Positions 15,041 through 23,002 of a stretch of 35,794 nt of DNA are shown here, one piece after another; the first letter of the stretch is position 1, and each line of letters begins with the position of its first letter. The position numbers were made by a program, and so were the translations under genes. Source of the stretch: Actinomycetes bacterium (GTDB lineage: Bacteria > Actinomycetota > Acidimicrobiia > Acidimicrobiales > JAAEMS01); NCBI GenBank assembly GCA_024225275.1, contig JAAEMS010000143.1, forward strand, positions 1 through 35,794. The letters are read 5' to 3'. The notes beneath the pieces were generated by a model that worked only from the letters and a program-made list of their open reading frames with translations, did not search any database and was not told the origin of the DNA.

Positions 15041-16075
15041 ATGGCATACGGCGACAGTGACCTGGACCCGGCCGACCGGCCCGAGCTCACCTTGTTGTTG
15101 ACGGCCCAGACCCGCCACATCCTCGATGGGATCGCCGAACTGGCCCGTGGCTCCGGCCTCAATGTCGAGCGGAGGGGCAGCCTTCTTCTGGTCACCCTGA
15201 CAGATGTGTCCGAGTTCGTGGCCCTCGTGGACCGCGAGCTCAGCTCGGGCGAGACCGACCGGACTCGGGCCGTCGTCGTCGAACCCGGCATCGACGCCTC
15301 CGAGGCACTGGCTGCCGCGCTCCGGGCCGTCCCTATGAGCACGATGGCGGCCCGGTTCCGCAGTGCCGAGCTCATAGACCTGCGGGCCGACGACAGCTTC
15401 TACAGCCGGTACCAGCCCATCATCGACCTGCGCACCCTGGAGGTCCGGGGCTACGAGGCCCTGATCCGCGCCGACCAGGGCGACGGTGAGCTCGGGGCCG
15501 GCCAGCTCATCGAGGCGGCCCGCGCCGGTGACTGGCTCCACGAGCTCGATCAGATCGGACGGGAGAGCGGGATCAGGGGTGCCGGATCCTGGCTCGATCC
15601 CGGCGAGCTCCTGTTCCTCAATGTGCTGCCGTCCAGTCTGGACCTACCCAAGGATGTGCTCCGCGAGACCCTGAAGGCTGCCGAGCGCAGCGGTATCCCG
15701 GTCACGAACCTGGTGTTCGAGCTGGTCGAGACCGACCGCATCGACGACATCGCCCACACCGTCGAGGTTCTCAAGCGCTATCAGGATCTCGGTGCCGGCA
15801 TCGCGGTCGATGACGTGGCATCGGGATACGCCACGCTCAGCATCGTGGCTGAGCTCCGGCCCGACGTGGTGAAGCTCGACGGCACCCTCACCGAGAAACT
15901 GCCCGACACCACCACCGAGGCAGTCATCCGGGCCGTGGTGACCCTGGCTCACGACATCGATGCCCACGTCATCGCCGAATGGGTCCAAACCCCCGAGCAA
16001 GTTGCGGTACTCACGGAGTTGGGGGTCGACTGGTGCCAGGGCCGTTTCTTCGGCTCACCCTGGATTCGCACCTGA
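15041..16075 (+). CDS. EAL domain protein (c-di-GMP phosphodiesterase-like)
   Basis: A 344-residue soluble protein. Residues 1 to about 115 form an unrecognised N-terminal domain. The rest is an EAL domain, which hydrolyses or binds cyclic di-GMP. Catalytic positions: EAL at 139-141 in GYEALIRA, Asn in FLNVLPSSL, Glu in FELVETD, the Asp pair at 257-258 in AVDDVASGYATL, Lys in DVVKLDG, Glu in IAEWVQ and Gln in CQGRFFG. The main metal and catalytic residues are present. The usual DDFGTG loop is DDVASG and the second Glu of AEGVE is Gln, so activity may be reduced. A second c-di-GMP protein, with GGDEF and EAL domains, is encoded at 26782-29046. Confidence 0.88.
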   Translation: MAYGDSDLDPADRPELTLLLTAQTRHILDGIAELARGSGLNVERRGSLLLVTLTDVSEFVALVDRELSSGETDRTRAVVVEPGIDASEALAAALRAVPMSTMAARFRSAELIDLRADDSFYSRYQPIIDLRTLEVRGYEALIRADQGDGELGAGQLIEAARAGDWLHELDQIGRESGIRGAGSWLDPGELLFLNVLPSSLDLPKDVLRETLKAAERSGIPVTNLVFELVETDRIDDIAHTVEVLKRYQDLGAGIAVDDVASGYATLSIVAELRPDVVKLDGTLTEKLPDTTTEAVIRAVVTLAHDIDAHVIAEWVQTPEQVAVLTELGVDWCQGRFFGSPWIRT

Positions 16076-16092
16076 CCCCCGACCCCGAAGGG

Positions 16093-17091
16093 TCAGAGCA
16101 GGTCGGCGGCGAGCTCTGCCAGCGAATGGCGGGGGCGCGGTCCGTAATGACTGATGACCTCGGCCGCCGCCATCGATCCGAGGGCACCACAGGTGGCCAG
16201 GTCATGACCACTCACGAGACCGTGGAGAACACCGGCCGCGTATTGATCGCCGGCACCCGAGGTATCAACCAGTTCCTCGACCGGTTGGGCCTGGACCTCG
16301 ACGAGATCGTCAGGGGTGACCAGCAGGGAGCCCTCGGCCCCCCTGGTGATACACGCCAGCCCGACCTCGGTGCGGACTCGAGCGACGATGGTGTCGAGGT
16401 CTTCGGTGCGGTACAGGGCCTCGGCCTCGTGGATGTTGGCGAACAGGATGTCGATGGGGCCGGCCACCAGGTCGAGTAACTCCTGGTGGTGACGCTCGAC
16501 GCAGAAGGTGTCAGAGAGAGTCAGCGCGGGCCTGCCCCCGCCGGCCACGTTGGCGTGCATGGCCTTGAGCATGGCGTCCTTGGCGACTTCGACGTCCCAG
16601 AGGTAGCCCTCGCAGTAGACGATGGGGGCGGCGGAGCAGAGGTCGGCGTCGACGTCCTCGGGTGATAGCAGCGACGAGATTCCGAGGAAGGTGTTCATGG
16701 TCCGCTGGGCGTCGGGGGTGACCAGGATGAGGGACCGGGCCGTGGCCGGGCCATCGGCGCCGGGGCTGGCGTCGAAGCCCACGCCGATGGCGTGCATGTC
16801 GTGGCCGAACACTTCTCCGAGCTGGTCGTCGCGGACCTTGCCGATGTAGGCGGCCGCCCCGCCGAAGCTGGCGAGGCCGGCCATCGTGTTGGCAGCTGAC
16901 CCACCCGAGGTCTCGATGGCCGGGCCCATGAGGTCATACAGCTCATCGGCCCGGTCGGAGTCGATGAGGTTCATGGATCCGGGCACCAGGCCCTGCCCGG
17001 CGAGGAACTCCGGAGTGGACTCGGCGATCACGTCGACGATGGCGTTTCCGATACCAACGATCGGTGCGCTGGCGTCGAACGGCGATTGCAT
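16093..17091 (-). CDS. PfkB family carbohydrate/nucleoside kinase (adenosine kinase-like)
   Basis: A 332-residue ribokinase-fold kinase. N-terminal motifs are IVGIGNAIVDVIAE, GSMNLIDSDRADELYDLM and SGGSAANTMAGLASFGGAAAYIGKV. The C-terminal ATP/anion-hole motif is ELVDTSGAGDQYAAGVLHGL, with the catalytic Asp of the GAGD signature. The N-terminus resembles the adenosine kinase/ribokinase branch, and adenosine, ribose or a related sugar is the likely substrate, but this is not decided by the sequence. The start is ATG 17089-17091 with AGGAG about 12 bp upstream. It is divergent from the aminopeptidase. The 16-residue spacing to the convergent EAL gene stop leaves no room for other genes. Confidence 0.9.
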   Translation of the reverse strand: MQSPFDASAPIVGIGNAIVDVIAESTPEFLAGQGLVPGSMNLIDSDRADELYDLMGPAIETSGGSAANTMAGLASFGGAAAYIGKVRDDQLGEVFGHDMHAIGVGFDASPGADGPATARSLILVTPDAQRTMNTFLGISSLLSPEDVDADLCSAAPIVYCEGYLWDVEVAKDAMLKAMHANVAGGGRPALTLSDTFCVERHHQELLDLVAGPIDILFANIHEAEALYRTEDLDTIVARVRTEVGLACITRGAEGSLLVTPDDLVEVQAQPVEELVDTSGAGDQYAAGVLHGLVSGHDLATCGALGSMAAAEVISHYGPRPRHSLAELAADLL

Positions 17092-17130
17092 GGGTGCTGT
17101 GCTCCTGGCTGGGTCCCGGGTCAACCCGGT

Positions 17131-17156
17131 GGATCGTACTGGGCCAGATACGATCC
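17131..17156. promoter_or_regulatory. Symmetrical divergent promoter/palindrome GGATCGTA-N10-TACGATCC
   Basis: Perfect 8-bp arms GGATCGTA (17131-17138) and TACGATCC (17149-17156) are separated by 10 bp in the pfkB-pepN intergenic region. Each arm contains TACGAT in outward orientation, so the repeat may be two mirrored -10 boxes, one for each gene, or an operator, or both. Distances to the two starts are about 40 bp. Confidence 0.5.
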
Positions 17157-17187
17157 GCAGTCGACCGCCAGCTTCCGGAGCCCTTCT

Positions 17188-19719
17188 GTGACCGACATCT
17201 CCCGGTATCGCCTTCCTCGTACCGCCACGCCCCGCCGCTACGACCTGGCGCTCCGGCCCGACCTGGACCTGGCCAGCTTCACCGGCTCGGTCACGATCGA
17301 GATCGACGTTCATGAAGCGGTGTCCGAACTGGTGCTCAACGCCGTGGACCTGGAGATCCAGTCGGCCACCGCAGGGGGCCTGGCGGCGACACCAGTGTTC
17401 GACGAAGAGACCGAGAGAGTCGCCCTCGAGCTCGACGGCCGGCTCGAGGCCGGGCCCACCCTCGTCGAGATCGAGTTCTCCGGCAGCATCAACGACAAGC
17501 TGGTGGGTTTCTACCGGAGCACCTTCACCGACGACGACGGCCACGAACGCACCATCGCCACCACCCAGTTCGAATCGACCCACGCTCGCCGGGCCTTCCC
17601 CTGCTGGGACGAGCCCGATCTGAAGGCCACCTTCGCAGTGACCCTCGAGATCGACGAGGGGCTCCTGGCCATCGCCAACGGTCCCGAGGAGACGATCACC
17701 GAGTTGGAGGGCGGCCGCCGTTCCATCCGGTTCGAGGAGACGCCGGTCATCTCCACCTATCTGGTGGCCTACGTGGTTGGCCCCCTCGAGGCCACCGACC
17801 CCGTCGATGTCGACGGTGTCCCGCTACGCATCGTGCACGTGCCCGGCAAGGCCCACCTCACCCCGTTCGCCCTCGACATCGGCGCCTTCGCCCTCCGTCA
17901 CCTCAGCGACTTCTTTGCCATCGACTACCCGTTCGGCAAGTGCGACATGGTCGCCCTGCCCGACTTCGCGTTCGGGGCCATGGAGAACATCGGCTGCGTC
18001 ACGTTCCGCGAAGTACTCCTGCTGATCGACGAATCCACGGCCACCCAGCCCGAGATGGAACGGGCCGCCGACGTCATCAGTCATGAGCTGGCCCACATGT
18101 GGTTCGGCAACCTCGTGACCATGCGGTGGTGGAACGGGATCTGGTTGAAGGAGGCCTTCGCCACCTTCATGGAGATGCACACCGTCGACGGTTGGAAGCC
18201 CGAGTGGCACCGGTGGGTGTCCTTCGGGCTGTCGCGATCGGCGGCTTTCACGATCGACGAACTGGCCTCGACCCGTCCCATCGAGTTCGACGTGGTGTCC
18301 CCCGACGAGGCCGAGGGCATGTACGACGTCCTCACCTACGAAAAGGGCGCGGCCGTCGTCCGCATGATTCAGCAGTACCTCACCCCGGAAACGTTCCGTG
18401 AGGGCTGTCGCCACTACATGGCCACCCACACCTACGGCAACACCGAAACCGACGACTTGTGGGGTTCGCTCGAGCACGCCTCGGGCCAGCCCATCCGCCG
18501 GGTCATGGCCAGCTGGATCTTCCAGGGCGGGTTCCCAGTCGTGTCGGCCCGGCTCTCGGCTGACCGTCAGACGGTCGAGCTCGACCAGCGCCGCTATCAC
18601 CATGCCGGCGCCGAGGTCGACGAAGCCCAGTGGGCGGTTCCGGTGGTAGCCCGGCTCAGCCGGGGTGGTGAGGTCGGCATCGAGCGGGTCCTGCTCGACG
18701 GCCGCTCAGCCTCCATCGCCGGCAACACACCCATCGATTGGGTGGTGATCAATGCCGGAGGCAGCGGCTGGTACCGGGCCACCTACGACGATGCCCTCTC
18801 CGACGCGCTCGCGACAGCCATGGCCACCCTCGATCCGGTCGAGCGTTACGGGCTGATCGACGATGGCTGGGCCGCGGTGCTGGCAGGCGAGCGGACGATC
18901 GCCCAGTTCCTCGACCTCGTCGACCGGTTCGCCGACGACACCGACCTCTCGGTCTGGCAACGAATCTCGGCGGGCCTCGACGCCATCGATCGCCTGCTCG
19001 ACGACGACGAGGCCCGCGAGGCTCTGGCCGCTCGGGTCCGCGACCTCACCGGCCCGATGGCCCAGAGCCTCGGTCCAGACGCCCGGCCCGACGACGACGA
19101 ACGCACCCGCGGGGTTCGGGCCCTTCTCCTCCGCCTCCGCGGCGATCTCGGGCACGACGCGGCCGCCCTCGAGCGGTCGCGGGCCATCAACAACGCCGAA
19201 TCCGAGGCGGCGCCGGAACTGGCGGCCGCCGCGATCGACGTCATTGCCTCCCACGGTGATCAGCACGACTTCGATTCCTTCCTGGCCGGATTCCGCCACG
19301 CACCCACCCCCCAGGAGCAATTGCGCAACCTGTACGCCCTGACCCGATTCCCCGGTGTGAAACAGATCGATCAACTACTCGATCTGGTGGACCGCCAGGA
19401 GGTTCGCAGCCAGAACGCTCCCTACGTGCTGGCCTCGGCGATGCGCAACCGGAACCATGGTGCCCACGTCTGGCGGTGGATGCGGCTGAACTGGGAAGCC
19501 CTACTCGACCGCTACCCCAGCAACTCGATCGTGCCCATGGTCAGCGGAATCATCGCCCTGACCCGACCCGAGGAGACCACCGACATCAAGGGCTTCTTCG
19601 CCGAGCACCCGATCCCCCAGGGCCAGATGACCCTCGACCAGCACCTCGAACGGCTCCAGGTGTTGTCGACCCTGCGTTCGGCTCAGGGAGCCGAGTTGGC
19701 TGCCGCCCTGAAGACCTGA
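17188..19719 (+). CDS. M1 family aminopeptidase (aminopeptidase N-like)
   Basis: An 843-residue zinc aminopeptidase that removes N-terminal residues from peptides. The N-terminal beta domain (RYRLPRTATPRRYDLALRPDL) is followed by the exopeptidase motif GAMEN at 263-267 and the zinc site HELAH at 299-303 with the third ligand Glu322 (HExxH-x18-E). The catalytic tyrosine is plausible in the MYDVLTYEKGAAVV segment. The large C-terminal ERAP1-like helical domain follows. No signal peptide is present, so it is probably cytoplasmic. I chose GTG 17188-17190, preceded by CGGAG 7 bp upstream and a TACGAT box at 17149-17154. The metallophosphoesterase gene overlaps its stop (TGATG). The symbol pepN is often used for such proteins, but this one is closer in layout to the tricorn-interacting/ERAP-like type. 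Confidence 0.95.
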   Translation: MTDISRYRLPRTATPRRYDLALRPDLDLASFTGSVTIEIDVHEAVSELVLNAVDLEIQSATAGGLAATPVFDEETERVALELDGRLEAGPTLVEIEFSGSINDKLVGFYRSTFTDDDGHERTIATTQFESTHARRAFPCWDEPDLKATFAVTLEIDEGLLAIANGPEETITELEGGRRSIRFEETPVISTYLVAYVVGPLEATDPVDVDGVPLRIVHVPGKAHLTPFALDIGAFALRHLSDFFAIDYPFGKCDMVALPDFAFGAMENIGCVTFREVLLLIDESTATQPEMERAADVISHELAHMWFGNLVTMRWWNGIWLKEAFATFMEMHTVDGWKPEWHRWVSFGLSRSAAFTIDELASTRPIEFDVVSPDEAEGMYDVLTYEKGAAVVRMIQQYLTPETFREGCRHYMATHTYGNTETDDLWGSLEHASGQPIRRVMASWIFQGGFPVVSARLSADRQTVELDQRRYHHAGAEVDEAQWAVPVVARLSRGGEVGIERVLLDGRSASIAGNTPIDWVVINAGGSGWYRATYDDALSDALATAMATLDPVERYGLIDDGWAAVLAGERTIAQFLDLVDRFADDTDLSVWQRISAGLDAIDRLLDDDEAREALAARVRDLTGPMAQSLGPDARPDDDERTRGVRALLLRLRGDLGHDAAALERSRAINNAESEAAPELAAAAIDVIASHGDQHDFDSFLAGFRHAPTPQEQLRNLYALTRFPGVKQIDQLLDLVDRQEVRSQNAPYVLASAMRNRNHGAHVWRWMRLNWEALLDRYPSNSIVPMVSGIIALTRPEETTDIKGFFAEHPIPQGQMTLDQHLERLQVLSTLRSAQGAELAAALKT

Positions 19720-20861
19720 TGGCCAACCCGATCTGGCCGCCCCCCACCGTTCGGCCCTGGGCTGCAGTATTCGCGGTGGAGCCCGACCGGGCCCAGGTGA
19801 TCTGGCGCGACCGACCGGGCCGCGAGCTGCGGATCCTCGGCGGCGACACCGACATGATCGTCCCCACCGACCATGGTGCGGGCGCCATCGATGTGGTCGG
19901 CCTCGTTCCGGGGGCCGACACAGTGATCGAGGTGCACACCGCCTCCGGTCGTATCGATCTGGCACTCACCACGCTCACCCCACCGCCGGGCGAGGAGGTG
20001 ATGCGGGTCGCCACCATGAACGACATGCACATCGGCTGCAACGGCTTCGGTGTCCTGCGCACGATGCGCCACAGCGACCCCGACCCCCACACGGTGCCCG
20101 AACGGGCCACCATGGCCGCTCTCGCCGAGTCGGCCGCGTGGGGTGGCGCCCACCTGCTCATCAAGGGCGACGCCGTCCATCAGAGCCATCAGCACACGTG
20201 GGACGCCCTGGCCCGGCTCCTCGAGGCGGACGGCCGCCCCGTCGACCTGATTCCCGGCAACCACGAGGTGTCACCTTCGTCGACAGTGGATGTCCCCGAC
20301 CTGGTCGCCGGTCACCCCCTACACCGCGAGCCCCACCGGCGCGACCTACCCGGACTCTCGATCGTGCTGCTGGACACCACCATCGCCGGTCGGGGCAGAG
20401 GCCGGCTCGACCATGCGCACGAGGAGGCCATCAGCCTGGCCGCCGACGCCCCCGGCCCGGTCATGTTGGCCACCCATCACCACCTCCAGACCACCGAGCG
20501 GGCCCGGCACATACCCGTCGGCGTCGCCCGTTCCCAGGCCGACCGCTTCCTCGACGACCTTCACGACGTGCGACCCGGCTCTTTCCTCACCCACGGCCAC
20601 ACCCACCGGTGCCGAACCCGCACCTACCGGTCGCTACGCCTCACCGAGATCTCCTCGACCGTCGATCACCCGGGAGTCTGGGCCGGCTACGCCATCCACG
20701 AGGGTGGCATCCGCCAAGTCGTCCGGCGCATCACCGACCCCGCCGCCCTGACCTGGAGTGACTACGCCCGCTGGGCCGTCGGCGGCTATTGGGGCCGCTA
20801 CGCATCAGGCCGCCTGGAGGACAGGTGCCTGGTTCACTCATTTGATCCTGCCGCGGTGTGA
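19719..20861 (+). CDS. Metallophosphoesterase (calcineurin-like) with N-terminal beta domain
   Basis: A 380-residue protein. The first 90 residues look like a small beta domain (WAAVFAVEPDRAQVIWRDRPG), similar in position to the fibronectin-like domain of purple acid phosphatases. The metallophosphoesterase core follows with its ordered metal motifs: MNDMHIG (DxH), KGDAVH (GD), GNHE, THHH and HGHTH. All dinuclear-metal ligands are present, so an active phosphoesterase is expected; the substrate is unknown. No signal peptide is seen. The ATG at 19719 overlaps the aminopeptidase stop, so the two are translationally coupled. The gene is followed by a small hairpin at 20950-20964. Confidence 0.88.
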   Translation: MANPIWPPPTVRPWAAVFAVEPDRAQVIWRDRPGRELRILGGDTDMIVPTDHGAGAIDVVGLVPGADTVIEVHTASGRIDLALTTLTPPPGEEVMRVATMNDMHIGCNGFGVLRTMRHSDPDPHTVPERATMAALAESAAWGGAHLLIKGDAVHQSHQHTWDALARLLEADGRPVDLIPGNHEVSPSSTVDVPDLVAGHPLHREPHRRDLPGLSIVLLDTTIAGRGRGRLDHAHEEAISLAADAPGPVMLATHHHLQTTERARHIPVGVARSQADRFLDDLHDVRPGSFLTHGHTHRCRTRTYRSLRLTEISSTVDHPGVWAGYAIHEGGIRQVVRRITDPAALTWSDYARWAVGGYWGRYASGRLEDRCLVHSFDPAAV

Positions 20862-20949
20862 CCAACCTCCAGAAGGCAACCACCTGACTGGTGGCGGGAT
20901 CAAGAACAGAAAACGAAACAGGGCGGACCCTCGCCCTGGGCCCGCCCCG

Positions 20950-20964
20950 CTCTCCATGGGAGAG
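20950..20964. terminator. Possible terminator hairpin between convergent genes
   Basis: CTCTCC-ATG-GGAGAG forms a perfect 6-bp stem 89 bp after the metallophosphoesterase stop. On the plus strand it is followed by a T-containing tract (TTCGCTGTCTTGTGTT). The convergent surface-protein gene ends nearby at 21005. The loop is short and the T tract imperfect, so the call is weak. Confidence 0.35.
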
Positions 20965-21004
20965 TTCGCTGTCTTGTGTTCTCAGTTGCTCGAGAAGCTG
21001 TTTC

Positions 21005-22069
21005 TCAGTCGAGACCGAACCGGTGCCGCACGGCGGCGATGAGGCCGAAGCCGGCGGCCAGCAAGAAACCGCCGGTGAGGCCGAGGCCAGTGGTGGCTCG
21101 TCCGGTGTGGGCCAACACCTGGGGAGAGACGCTCACCACGGTGGTGCCCAGGACCTCGAGGCTGGTGGTCGACGTGGTGGTCGGCTGCGTGGTGGTGGTG
21201 GTCGGCTGCGTGGTGGTGGTGGCCTCGCTGGCCCGGTACCACGACGGGTCGCTGTCGAAGACGGCGTTGGATCCTTCCGCAGGGATGGCCGAAACACTGC
21301 CGGTCATGCCATGCAGGCCCTGCTGGGTCACACCGGTCATGGTGCAGGTGTGCTGCTCACCGGGAGCGAGAAGCCCCTCGAGGACGCAGACGGGGCCGAG
21401 CTCGTCGTCGGTGATCGTCACCATGTCGAGGGGCAGGGCGCCCGTGTTGGTAACCACATAGCTCCAGGTGATGGCGTCGCCGATGGTCAGGGTGGCGGCC
21501 TCATCCTCGGTGTCGGCGTCGAAGCCGTTCACGTCCTTCTCGATGTCGATGGCCGGAAGTCCGACCCCGACATGAAACGAGTTGTCCTGCCCAGTCACCG
21601 ATCCGGGGAGGCCGGTGGTGTCGGGGAAGGGGTGACCGGCCGAATCGACCGGCTGGCCGCTCACGGATCCCCGGGCCGACCACAGACCGAGCGTGACGGT
21701 CTTGGTGGCCTGGCAGACGTGCACGGCGCCGGGAGCCATGGCGTCGACCACACAGACCGCGCCCAGCTCGTCGTCCCAGACGTTGACCTGGCCGAGATCG
21801 AGGTCACCGGTATTGGTCACGACATAGCTGAAGGCGGCCGTGTCGCCGATGGTCAGGTCGATGGCCTCGGCCTCGGTATCGAGATCCTGCCCGTTGGTCT
21901 GCGTCTCGAGACTGACCGAGGGCGAACCAATTGATCCGGACTCGCTCGAAGCCGGATCGGACTGGGCCGCAGCCACGCCGGTGCCGGCGAGAAGCATGCC
22001 CACCGAGAGGGTGGTGCCGGCAACAAGCCGGGCAAACCGTAGGGAAGGGGCACGTGGGTCTTGGATCAT
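21005..22069 (-). CDS. Secreted surface protein with twin DUF11-like repeats and LAHTG sorting signal
   Basis: A 354-residue cell-surface protein. It has an N-terminal signal peptide (basic start, hydrophobic LVAGTTLSVGMLLAGTGVAAAQ, cleavage near residue 36). Two related beta-rich repeats follow, each with LTIGD(T/A)xxxSYVVTNTG and (D/T)DELGxVCV segments, of the DUF11/conserved-repeat type found in wall-anchored proteins. Then comes a Thr-rich linker and a C-terminal sorting signal: LAHTG at 319-323, a hydrophobic segment (LGLTGGFLLAAGFGLIAAV) and the positive tail RHRFGLD. LAxTG is the motif of class E sortases in actinobacteria, so covalent wall anchoring or pilus-like assembly is expected. 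No sortase gene lies in the window. The ATG at 22069 has AGGAGG about 11 bp upstream. Confidence 0.9.
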   Translation of the reverse strand: MIQDPRAPSLRFARLVAGTTLSVGMLLAGTGVAAAQSDPASSESGSIGSPSVSLETQTNGQDLDTEAEAIDLTIGDTAAFSYVVTNTGDLDLGQVNVWDDELGAVCVVDAMAPGAVHVCQATKTVTLGLWSARGSVSGQPVDSAGHPFPDTTGLPGSVTGQDNSFHVGVGLPAIDIEKDVNGFDADTEDEAATLTIGDAITWSYVVTNTGALPLDMVTITDDELGPVCVLEGLLAPGEQHTCTMTGVTQQGLHGMTGSVSAIPAEGSNAVFDSDPSWYRASEATTTTQPTTTTTQPTTTSTTSLEVLGTTVVSVSPQVLAHTGRATTGLGLTGGFLLAAGFGLIAAVRHRFGLD

Positions 22070-22301
22070 GGGGCGAAGTCCTCCTGATACGGGGACTCGG
22101 CTCGTCCAAGTCCCGGGTCAGGGCCGGTTTCGCTGTGACTCCCCTGCAAGCCCAGCGACCAGGTGTCGCTCGCAGGATCAGTGTCTCCCTGTTCGAACCC
22201 CAGAATGGAGGAGGCAGGGAGGCTTGGGAATGGGTCGTTCAGACCAACTCGGGGCTTGATTGGGCCGTTCTGCCCGCTTCGGCACCCGTGCCGGCCAAGA
22301 C
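22070..22301. other. 232-bp intergenic region with 5' leader of the surface protein
   Basis: The region between the ferredoxin stop and the surface-protein start holds no credible gene. On the minus strand it would form the leader of the surface-protein mRNA. It contains a perfect hairpin AGCGAC-CAGGT-GTCGCT (22154-22170) and the AGGAGG ribosome binding site near 22081. I could not match it to a known riboswitch by eye. Confidence 0.5.
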
Positions 22302-22493
22302 TCAGTCCTCGATCGTGATCGCCTGCTTCGGGCAACGGTCGGCCGCCTCAACCATCTTGGCTCTCATGTCTTCGGGGGGATTCTCGTTCAGGACGTATAA
22401 CAAATCGTCGTCGCCCACCTCGAACACTTCGGGAGCGACGCCCATGCACACCGCATTGCTCTCACACAGGTCGTAGTCGACAACGATCTTCAC
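22302..22493 (-). CDS. 3Fe-4S ferredoxin (P450-partner type)
   Basis: A 63-residue ferredoxin. Cysteines at 10, 16 and 54 are arranged C-x5-C ... C-P (CESNAVC, then RCPKQAI). This is the three-cysteine pattern of single 3Fe-4S ferredoxins such as those that feed electrons to actinobacterial cytochromes P450. The fold cues VDYDLCESNAVCMGVAPEVFEV and CPKQAITIED are typical. I chose GTG 22491-22493 because AGGAGG lies 6 bp upstream and the mature ferredoxin N-terminus (KIVVDYDLC) follows directly. The longer frame upstream is proline and arginine rich and not family-like. No P450 or ferredoxin reductase gene is in the window, so the partner is unknown. Confidence 0.92.
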   Translation of the reverse strand: MKIVVDYDLCESNAVCMGVAPEVFEVGDDDLLYVLNENPPEDMRAKMVEAADRCPKQAITIED

Positions 22494-22672
22494 CGGGGGC
22501 CTCCTGGCGGCAACGGTTCGTGGTGGTCCCATCATGGCCCATCACACCGATCCGGCGGCAACAGCACGAGGGGCGGCCACCCGCCCAATCCCGTGTCTTC
22601 CCCGCATGGCCAGGACGTCCGCGACGGCGACCCCGCCCACGGGTCAAGCACCACGTCTGACCCGACCCTGGC

Positions 22673-22972
22673 TCAGACCGGGTGTTCGATATGGGCGCGA
22701 ATGGCCCCCGCGTCGTCGACCCAGCCCTTGCTGGTGGCGTAGCCGACCATGCCGGCGAAATCGCTCTCCCAGTTGTCGTTGACCTGACCGACGGCCAGAC
22801 GCCGAACCGCACCCGGAGAGACCCAGACGTGCTTGCCGTCGACCCGGCCGACGTCGCCAAGAGTGGCGGCCAGGGCGTCGTCGGAGCCGATCAGCTCGAC
22901 ATGGAACCGGGTGCAGTCGCCCGGCTCCTCGAGGGTGGTGGTTTCAGCGGCGGTATCGACACGAACGAACAC
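22673..22972 (-). CDS. Small uncharacterised protein
   Basis: A 99-residue protein I cannot assign. It has GC-rich third positions, a GTG start at 22970-22972 and a GGGAGG element 4 bp before it, all consistent with a real gene. It is soluble, with segments FVRVDTAAETTTLEEPGDCTRFHVE, HVWVSPGAVRRLAVGQVNDNWESDF and MVGYATSKGWVDDAGAIRAHIE. It lies 30 bp after the stop of the selenoprotein-like lipoprotein gene on the same strand, so the two may be co-transcribed; nothing in the sequence says whether they act together. Confidence 0.7.
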   Translation of the reverse strand: MFVRVDTAAETTTLEEPGDCTRFHVELIGSDDALAATLGDVGRVDGKHVWVSPGAVRRLAVGQVNDNWESDFAGMVGYATSKGWVDDAGAIRAHIEHPV

Positions 22973-23002
22973 GGGCCCTCCCGGGGATGAATCGCCCCGA
23001 CG

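Noticed and set aside
22188..22202. GTTCGAAC motif like a tRNA T-loop
   Set aside because: The flanking bases cannot form the 5-bp T stem on either strand, and no acceptor or anticodon arm is found.
22641..22663. GGGTCA/TGACCC hairpin downstream of the 99-residue gene as a terminator
   Set aside because: The loop is long (11 bases) and no T tract follows on the minus strand.
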